Source: Anodontia alba
Lineage: Eukaryota; Mollusca; Bivalvia; Lucinida; Lucinidae
Direction of reading: 5' to 3'
Assembly (NCBI GenBank): GCA_964016985.1
Contig: OZ024834.1
Coordinates: 87,084,937 to 87,148,936 of the forward strand
Length of the DNA: 64,000 nt
Shown here: piece by piece, positions 56,001-64,000 of the stretch
How the letters are laid out: every line of letters begins with the position of its first letter
Numbering within the stretch: position 1 is the stretch's first letter
Notes under the pieces: model-generated
Told to the model about the DNA's origin: nothing
The model's database searches: none
What the model saw: only the letters and a program-made list of their open reading frames with translations
Made by a program: the position numbers and the translations under genes

Positions 56001-59000
56001 AAAACTGATGAAAACCACCACCAGTTGACCCCAGGACACTTGAAAGGTAAATATTTGCCCATTTGGATGAGAAATATGCAAGTTTGTGAAATGCCCAAAA
56101 TGACATTTTTCACGCAGGGCCGGGATGGGGAAAATCTTCAATTTTTTCAACTCTCCAAAAAGCCTTTTAAAATGATGAAAACAACCACCAGTTGACCACA
56201 GGACACTTGAAAAGTAAATATTTGCTCATTTGGGTGAGAAATAAGTGAAAATGTGAAATGCCCCAAAATGACAATTCTCTCGCAGGTCCGCGGTCATGAA
56301 AAACTTCAATTTTTTCGACTTTCTGGAAAGTCTTTAAAACTGATGAAAACCACCACCAGTTGACCCCAGGACACTTGAAAGGTAAATATTTGCCCATTTG
56401 GATGAGAAATATGCAAGTTTGTGAAATGCCCAAAATGACATTTTTCACGCAGGGCCGGGGTGAGGAAAATCTTCAATTTTTTCAACTCTCCAAAAAGCCT
56501 TTTAAAATGATGAAAACAACCACCAGTTGACCACAGGACACTTGAAAAGTAAATATTTGCTCATTTGGGTGAGAAATAAGTGAAAATGTGATATGCCCCA
56601 AAATGACAATTCTCTCGCAGGTCCGCGGTCATGAAAAACTTCAATTTTTTCGACTTTCTGGAAAGTCTTTAAAACTGATGAAAACCACCACCAGTTGACC
56701 CCAGGACACTTGAAAGGTAAATATTTGCCCATTTGGATGAGAAATATGCAAGTTTGTGAAATGCCCAAAATGACATTTTTCACGCAGGGCCGGGGTGGGG
56801 AAAATCTTCAATTTTTTCAACTCTTCAAAAAGCCTTTTAAAATGATGAAAACAACCACCAGTTGACCACAGGACACTTGAAAAGTAAATATTTGCTCATT
56901 TGGGTGAGAAATAAGTGAAAATGTGAAATGCCCCAAAATGACAATTCTCTCGCAGGTCCGCGGTCATGAAAAACTTCAATTTTTTCGACTTTCTGGAAAG
57001 TCTTTAAAACTGATGAAAACCACCACCAGTTGACCCCAGGACACTTGAAAGGTAAATATTTGCCCATTTGGATGAGAAATATGCAAGTTTGTGAAATGCC
57101 CAAAATGACATTTTTCACGCAGGGCCGGGAAGGGGAAAATCTTCAATTTTTTCAACTCTCCAAAAAGCCTTTTAAAATGATGAAAACAACCACCAGTTGT
57201 CCACAGGACACTTGAAAAGTAAATATTTGCTCATTTGGGTGAGAAATAAGTGAAAATGTGAAATGCCCCAAAATGACAATTCTCTCGCAGGTCCGCGGTC
57301 ATGAAAAACTTCAATTTTTTCGACTTTCTGGAAAGTCTTTAAAACTGATGAAAACCACCACCAGTTGACCCCAGGACACTTGAAAGGTAAATATTTGCCC
57401 ATTTGGATGAGAAATATGCAAGTTTGTGAAATGCCCAAAATGACATTTTTCACGCAGGGCCGGGGTGGGGAAAATCTTCAATTTTTTCAACTCTCCAAAA
57501 AGCCTTTTAAAATGATGAAAACAACCACCAGTTGACCACAGGACACTTGAAAGTAAATATTTGCTCATTTGGGTGAGAAATAAGTGAAAATGTGAAATGC
57601 CCCAAAATGATAATTCTCTCGCAGGTCCGCGGTCATGAAAAACTTCAATTTTTTCGACTTTCTGGAACGTCTTTAAAACTGATGAAAACCACCACCGGTT
57701 GACCCCAGGACACTTGAAAGGTAAATATTTGCCCATTTGGATGAGAAATATGCAAGTTTGTGAAATGCCCAAAATGACATTTTTCACGCAGGGCCGGGAT
57801 GGGGAAAATCTTCAATTTTTTCAACTCTCCAAAAAGCCTTTTAAAATGATGAAAACAACCACCAGTTGACCACAGGACACTTGAAAAGTAAATATTTGCT
57901 CATTTGGATGAGAAATAAGTGAAAATGTGAAATGCCCCAAAATGACAATTCTCTCGCAGGTCCGCGGTCATGAAAAACTTCAATTTTTTCGACTTTCTGG
58001 AAAGTCTTTAAAACTGATGAAAACCACCACCAGTTGACCCCAGGACACTTGAAAGGTAAATATTTGCCCATTTGGATGAGAAATATGCAAGTTTGTGAAA
58101 TGCCCAAAATGACATTTTTCACGCAGGGCCGGGGTGGGGAAAATCTTCAATTTTTTCAACTCTCCAAAAAGCCTTTTAAAATGATGAAAACAACCACCAG
58201 TTGACCACAGGACACTTGAAAAGTAAATATTTGCTCATTTGGGTGAGAAATAAGTGAAAATGTGAAATGCCCCAAAATGACAATTCTCTCGCAGGTCCGC
58301 GGTCATGAAAAACTTCTATTTTTTCGACTTTCTGGAAAGTCCTTAAAACTGATGAAAACCACCACCAGTTGACCCCAGGATACTTGAAAGGTAAATATTT
58401 GCCCATTTGGATGAGAAATATGCAAGTTTGTGAAATGCCCAAAATGACATTTTTCACGCAGGGCCTGGGTGGGGAAAATCTTCAATTTTTTCAACTCTCC
58501 AAAAAGCCTTTTAAAATGATGAAAACAACCACCAGTTGACCACAGGACACTTGAAAAGTAAATATTTGCTCATTTGGGTGAGAAATAAGTGAAAATGTGA
58601 AATGCCCCAAAATGACAATTCTCTCGCAGGTCCGCGGTCATGAAAAACTTCAATTTTTTCGACTTTCTGGAAAGTCTTTAAAACTGATGAAAACCACCAC
58701 CAGTTGACCCAAGGACACTTGAAAGGTAAATATTTGCCCATTTGGATGAGAAATATGCAAGTTTGTGAAATGTCCAAAATGACATTTTTCACGCAGGGCC
58801 GGGGTGGGGAAAATCTTCAATTTTTTCAACTCTCCAAAAAGCCTTTTAAAATGATGAAAACAACCACCAGTTGACCACAGGACACTTGAAAAGTAAATAT
58901 TTGGTCATTTGGGTGAGAAATAAGTGAAAATGTGAAATGCCCCAAAATGACAATTCTCTCGCAGGTCCGCGGTCATGAAAAACTTCAATTTTTTCGACTT

Positions 59001-62000
59001 TCTGCAAAGTCTTTAAAACTGATGAAAACCACCACCAGTTGACCCCAGGACACTTGAAAGGTAAATATTTGCCCATTTGGATGAGAAATATGCAAGTTTG
59101 TGAAATGCCCAAAATGACATTTTTCACGCAGGGCCGGGGTGGGGAAAATCTTCAATTTTTTCAACTCTCCAAAAAGCCTTTTAAAATGATGAAAACAACC
59201 ACCAGTTGACCACAGGACACTTGAAAAGTAAATATTTGCTCATTTGGGTGAGAAATAAGTGAAAATGTGAAATGCCCCAAAATGACAATTCTCTCGCAGG
59301 TCCGCGGTCATGAAAAACTTCAATTTTTTCGACTTTCTGGAAAGTCTTTAAAACTGATGAAAACCACCACCAGTTGACCCCAGGACACTTGAAAGGTAAA
59401 TATTTGCCCATTTGGATGAGAAATATGCAAGTTTGTGAAATGCCCAAAATGACATTTTTCACGCAGGGCCGGGGTGGGGAAAATCTTCAATTTTTTCAAC
59501 TCTCCAAAAAGCCTTTTAAAATGATGAAAACAACCACCAGTTGACCACAGGACACTTGAAAAGTAAATATTTGCTCATTTGGGTGAGAAATAAGTGAAAA
59601 TGTGAAATGCCCCAAAATGACAATTCTCACGCAGGTCCGCGGTCATGAAAAACTTCAATTTTTTCGACTTTCTGGAAAGTCTTTAAAACTGATGAAAACC
59701 ACCACCAGTTGACCCCAGGACACTTGAAAGGTAAATATTTGCCCATTTGGATGAGAAATATGCAAGTTTGTGAAATGCCCAAAATGACATTTTTCACGCA
59801 GGGCCGGGGTGGGGAAAATCTTCAATTTTTTTCAACTCTCCAAAAAGCCTTTTAAAATGATGAAAACAACCACCAGTTGACCACAGGACACTTGAAAAGT
59901 AAATATTTGCTCATTTGGGTGAGAAATAAGTGAAAATGTGAAATGCCCCAAAATGACAATTCTCTCGCAGGTCCGCGGTCATGAAAAACTTCAATTTTTT
60001 CGACTTTCTGGAAAGTCTTTAAAACTGATGAAAACCACCACCAGTTGACCCGAGGACACTTGAAAGGTAAATATTTGCCCATTTGGATGAGAAATATGCA
60101 AGTTTGTGAAATGCCCAAAATGACATTTTTCACGCAGGGCCGGGGTGGGGAAAATCTTCTATATTTTCAACTCTCCAAAAAGCCTTTTAAAATGATGAAA
60201 ACAACCACCAGTTGACCACAGGACACTTGAAAAGTAAATATTTGCTCATTTGGGTGAGAAATAAGTGAAAATGTGAAATGCCCCAAAATGACAATTCTCT
60301 CGCAGGTCCGCGGTCATGAAAAACTTCAATTTTTTCGACTTTCTGGAAAGTCTTTAAAACTGATGAAAACCACCACCAGATGACCCCAGGACATTTGAAA
60401 GGTAAATATTTGCCCATTTGGATGAGAAATATGCAAGTTTGTGAAATGCCCAAAATGACATTTTTCACGCAGGGCCGGGGTGGGGAAAATCTTCAATTTT
60501 TTCAACTCTCCAAAAAGCCTTTTAAAATGATGAAAACAACCACCAGTTGACCTAAGGACACTTGAATGTAAATATTTGCTCATTTGGGTGAGAAATAAGT
60601 GAAAATGTGGAATGCCCCAAAATGACAATTCTCTCGCAGGGACGCGGTCATGAAAAACTTCAATTTTTTCGACTTTCTGGAAAGTCTTTAAAACTGATGA
60701 AAACCACCACCAGTTGACCCCAGGACACTTGAAAGGTAAATATTTGCCCATTTGGATGAGAAATATGCAAGTTTGTGAAATGCCCAAAATGACATTTTTC
60801 ACGCAGGGCCGGGGTGGGGAAAATCTTCAATTTTTTCAACTCTCCAAAAAGCCTTTTAAAATGATGAAAACAACCACCAGTTGACCACAGGACACTTGAA
60901 AAGTAAATATTTGCTCATTTGGGTGAGAAATAAGTGAAAATGTGAAATGCCCCAAAATGACAATTCTCTCGCAGGTCCGCGGTCATGAAAAACTTCAATT
61001 TTTTCGACTTTCTGGAAAGTCTTTAAAACTGATGAAAACCACCACCAGTTGACCCCAGGACACTTGAAAGGTAAATATTTGCCCATTTGGATGAGAAATA
61101 TGCAAGTTTGTGAAATGCCCAAAATGACATTTTTCACGCATGGCCGGGGTGGGGAAAATCTTCAATTTTTTCAACTCTCCAAAAAGCCTTTTAAAATGAT
61201 GAAAAAAACCACCAGTTGACCACAGGACACTTGAAAAGTAAATATTTGGTCATTTGGGTGAGAAATAAGTGAAAATGTGAAATGCCCCAAAATGACAATT
61301 CTCTCGCAGGTCCGCGGTCATGAAAAACTTCAATTTTTTTGACTTTCTGGAAAGTCTTTAAAACTGATGAAAACCACCACCAGTTGACCCCAGGACACTT
61401 GAAAGGTAAATATTTGCCCATTTGGATGAGAAATATGCAAGTTTGTGAAATGCCCAAAATGACATTTTTCACGCAGGGCCGGGATGGGGAAAATCTTCAA
61501 TTTTTTCAACTCTCCAAAAAGCCTTTTAAAATGATGAAAACAACCACCAGTTGACCACAGGACACTTGAAAAGTAAATATTTGCTCATTTGGGTGAGAAA
61601 TAAGTGAAAATGTGAAATGCCCCAAAATGACAATTCTCTCGCAGGTCCGCGGTCATGAAAAACTTCAATTTTTTCGACTTTCTGGAAAGTCTTTAAAACT
61701 GATGAAAACCACCACCAGTTGACCCCAGGACACTTGAAAGGTAAATATTTGCCCATTTGGATGAGAAATATGCAAGTTTGTGAAATGCCCAAAATGACAT
61801 TTTTCACGCAGGGCCGGGGTGGGGAAAATCTTCAATTTTTTCAACTCTCCAAAAAGCCTTTTAAAATGATGAAAAAAACCACCAGTTGACCACAGGACAC
61901 TTGAAAAGTAAATATTTGCTCATTTGGGTGAGAAATAAGTGAAAATGTGAAATGCCCCAAAATGACAATTCTCTCGCAGGTCTGCGGTCATGAAAAACTT

Positions 62001-63215
62001 CAATTTTTTTGACTTTCTGGAAAGTCTTTAAAACTGATGAAAACCACCACCAGTTGACCCCAGGACACTTGAAAGGTAAATATTTGCCCATTTGGATGAG
62101 AAATATGCAAGTTTGTGAAATGCCCAAAATGACATTTTTCACGCAGGGCCGGGGTGGGGAAAATCTTCAATTTTTTCAACTCTCCAAAAAGCCTTTTAAA
62201 ATGATGAAAACAACCACCAGTTGACCACAGGACACTTGAAAAGTAAATATTTGCTCATTTGGGTGAGAAATAAGTGAAAATGTGAAATGCCCCAAAATGA
62301 CAATTCTCTCGCAGGTCCGCGGTCATGAAAAACTTCAATTTTTTCGACTTTCTGGAAAGTCTTTAAAACTGATGAAAACCACCACCAGTTGACCCCAGGA
62401 CACTTGAAAGGTAAATATTTGCCCATTTGGATGAGAAATATGCAAGTTTGTGAAATGCCCAAAATGACATTTTTCACGCAGGGCCGGGGTGGGGAAAATC
62501 TTCAATTTTTTCAACTCTCCAAAAAGCCTTTTAAAATGATGAAAACAACCACCAGTTGACCACAGGACACTTGAAAAGTAAATATTTGCTCATTTGGGTG
62601 AGAAATAAGTGAAAATGTGAAATGCCCCAAAATGACAATTCTCTCGCAGGTCCGCGGTCATGAAAAACTTCAATTTTTTCGACTTTCTGGAAAGTCTTTA
62701 AAACTGATGAAAACCACCACCAGTTGACCCCAGGACACTTGAAAGGTAAATATTTGCCCATTTGGATGAGAAATATGCAAGTTTGTGAAATGCCCAAAAT
62801 GACATTTTTCACGCAGGGCCGGGGTGGGGAAAATCTTCAATTTTTTCAACTCTCCAAAAAGCCTTTTAAAATGATGAAAACAACCACCAGTTGACCACAG
62901 GACACTTGAAAAGTAAATATTTGCTCATTTGGGTGAGAAATAAGTGAAAATGTGAAATGCCCCAAAATGACAATTCTCTCGCAGGTCCGCGGTCATGAAA
63001 AACTTCAATTTTTTCGACTTTCTGGAAAGTCTTTAAAACTGATGAAAACCACCACCAGGTGACCCCAGGACACTTGAAAGGTAAATATTTGCCCATTTGG
63101 ATGAGAAATATGCAAGTTTGTGAAATGCCCAAAATGACATTTTTCACGCAGGGCCGGGGTGGGGAAAATCTTCAATTTTTTCAACTCTCCAAAAAGCCTT
63201 TTAAAATGATGAAAA

Positions 63216-63830
63216 CTACCACCAGTTGACCACAGGACACTTGAAAAGTAAATATTTGCTCATTTGGGTGAGAAATAAGTGAAAATGTGAAATGCCCCAA
63301 AATGACAATTCTCTCGCAGGTCCACGGTCATGAAAAACTTCAATTTTTTCGACTTTCTGGAAAGTCTTTAAAACTGATGAAAACCACCACCAGTTGACCA
63401 CAGGACACTTGAAATATAAATATTTGCCCATTTGGATGAGAAATATGCAAATTTGTGAAATGCCCAAAATGACATTTTTCACAAAGGGCCAGGGTGGGGG
63501 AAAACTTCAATTTTTTCAACTTTCCAAAAAGCCTTTTAAAATGATGAAAACCACCACCAGTTGTCCACAGGACACTTGAAAAGTAAATATTTGCTCATTT
63601 GGGTGTGAAATAAGTGAAAATGTGAAATGCCCCAAAATGACATTTTTCTCGCAGGTCATAAAAAACTTCAATTTTTTTGATTTTCTGGAAGGTCTTCAAA
63701 ACTGATGAAAATCACCACCAGCTGACCACAGGACACTTGAAATATAAATATTTGCCCATTTGGATGAGAAATATGCAAATTTGTGAAATGCCCAAAATGA
63801 CATTTTTCACGCAGGCACGGGATGGGGAAA
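63216..63830. repeat. diverged satellite units resembling the left edge of the array
   Basis: Half B here reads GAAATATAAATATTTGCCCA and CAAATTTGTGAAATG, and ends GGGGGAAAACTTCAA, TTTTCAACTTTCC, as in the copies at 42.7-43.4 kb and unlike the central copies (GAAAGGTAAATA, CAAGTTTGTG). Central-type sequence resumes from about 63.83 kb. Confidence 0.85.
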
Positions 63831-64000
63831 ATCTTCAATTTTTTCAACTCTCCAAAAAGCCTTTTAAAATGATGAAAACAACCACCAGTTGACCACAGGA
63901 CACTTGAAAAGTAAATATTTGCTCATTTGGGTGAGAAATAAGTGAAAATGTGAAATGCCCCAAAATGACAATTCTCTCGCAGGTCCGCGGTCATGAAAAA

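Larger units (their letters stand above)
42485..64000. repeat. satellite array: 335-bp unit made of two diverged half-repeats
   Basis: About 64 copies of a 335-bp unit fill the rest of the window and continue past its end. Each unit is a dimer: half A (168 bp, for example 48596-48763; TGATGAAAACAACCACCAGT, AATTCTCTCGCAGGTCCGCG, TTCTGGAAAGTC) and half B (167 bp, 48764-48930; TGATGAAAACCACCACCAGT, GCAGGGCCGGGGTGGGGAAA, CTCTCCAAAAAGCC). Halves share the AGGACACTTGAAA, TAAATATTTGC and GTGAAATGCCC blocks. Copies from about 47.9 to 63.2 kb are nearly identical; copies at 42.5-43.5 kb and 63.38-63.83 kb are clearly diverged. Each unit has a 93-codon minus-strand frame, but 335 is not a multiple of three and nothing suggests translation. 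A 167-168-bp half-unit is chromatosome-sized, as in many centromeric and bivalve satellites. Confidence 0.97.

Noticed and set aside
43159..63482. About sixty near-identical 93-codon minus-strand open frames (beginning MKNVILGISQTCIFLIQMGK) across the satellite
   Set aside because: They recur because the DNA repeats. The unit (335 bp) is not divisible by three, the two halves give similar peptides because the halves are homologous, and small indels freely alter the frame (158-codon fusions at 57.3 and 60.3 kb). No sign of selection for coding.
42485..64000. CRISPR array
   Set aside because: The regular repeat has no unique spacers, the unit is 335 bp, and the context is eukaryotic.

Overview
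This is a eukaryotic, AT-rich, repeat-dense window. It has spliced genes with GT-AG introns, many foldback (MITE-like) elements, a tRNA-derived SINE, Penelope-like and mariner remnants, long microsatellites, a 200-base N gap and a satellite array of more than 21 kb. A lophotrochozoan, most likely a bivalve mollusc, fits best. That is inference from repeat style and from the metazoan sulfatase standing next to a bacterial-type SleB hydrolase; no marker gene settles it.

Layout. 1-4.1 kb: mariner remnant and assorted foldback repeats. 4.16-31.49 kb (+): one complete arylsulfatase B-like gene, which I assembled from 15 exons (1527 coding bases, 508 codons plus stop, every junction in frame). Its 14 introns are packed with mobile DNA. 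Two exons (5 and 13) are preceded by tandem duplicates of their own splice acceptor. 33.2-33.74 kb (-): a small gene for a SleB-type cell-wall hydrolase, with a likely 81-base intron, a candidate for ancient transfer from bacteria. 34-42.3 kb: SINE, MITEs, minisatellites, and long TG and TA microsatellites, one of them lying between inverted SINE-containing arms. 42.48 kb to the window end: a tandem satellite whose 335-bp unit is a dimer of two diverged halves (168 + 167 bp). It is strongly homogenised in the middle, with diverged copies at 42.5-43.5 and 63.3-63.8 kb.

The repeats form a connected system. MITE families with different terminal inverted repeats share one central hairpin core (arms resembling TACTCATTAGAATCGCCTC). 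Several copies are broken at the hairpin centre, and the satellite array itself begins at such a centre. A dispersed 0.3-0.6 kb repeat that at first looks anonymous can be assigned to the flanks of a Penelope-like element, because it abuts reverse transcriptase or the element's C-terminal coding sequence at three loci.

All calls are by eye. Exon boundaries rest on splice consensus, frame continuity and sulfatase family conservation. No database search was possible.
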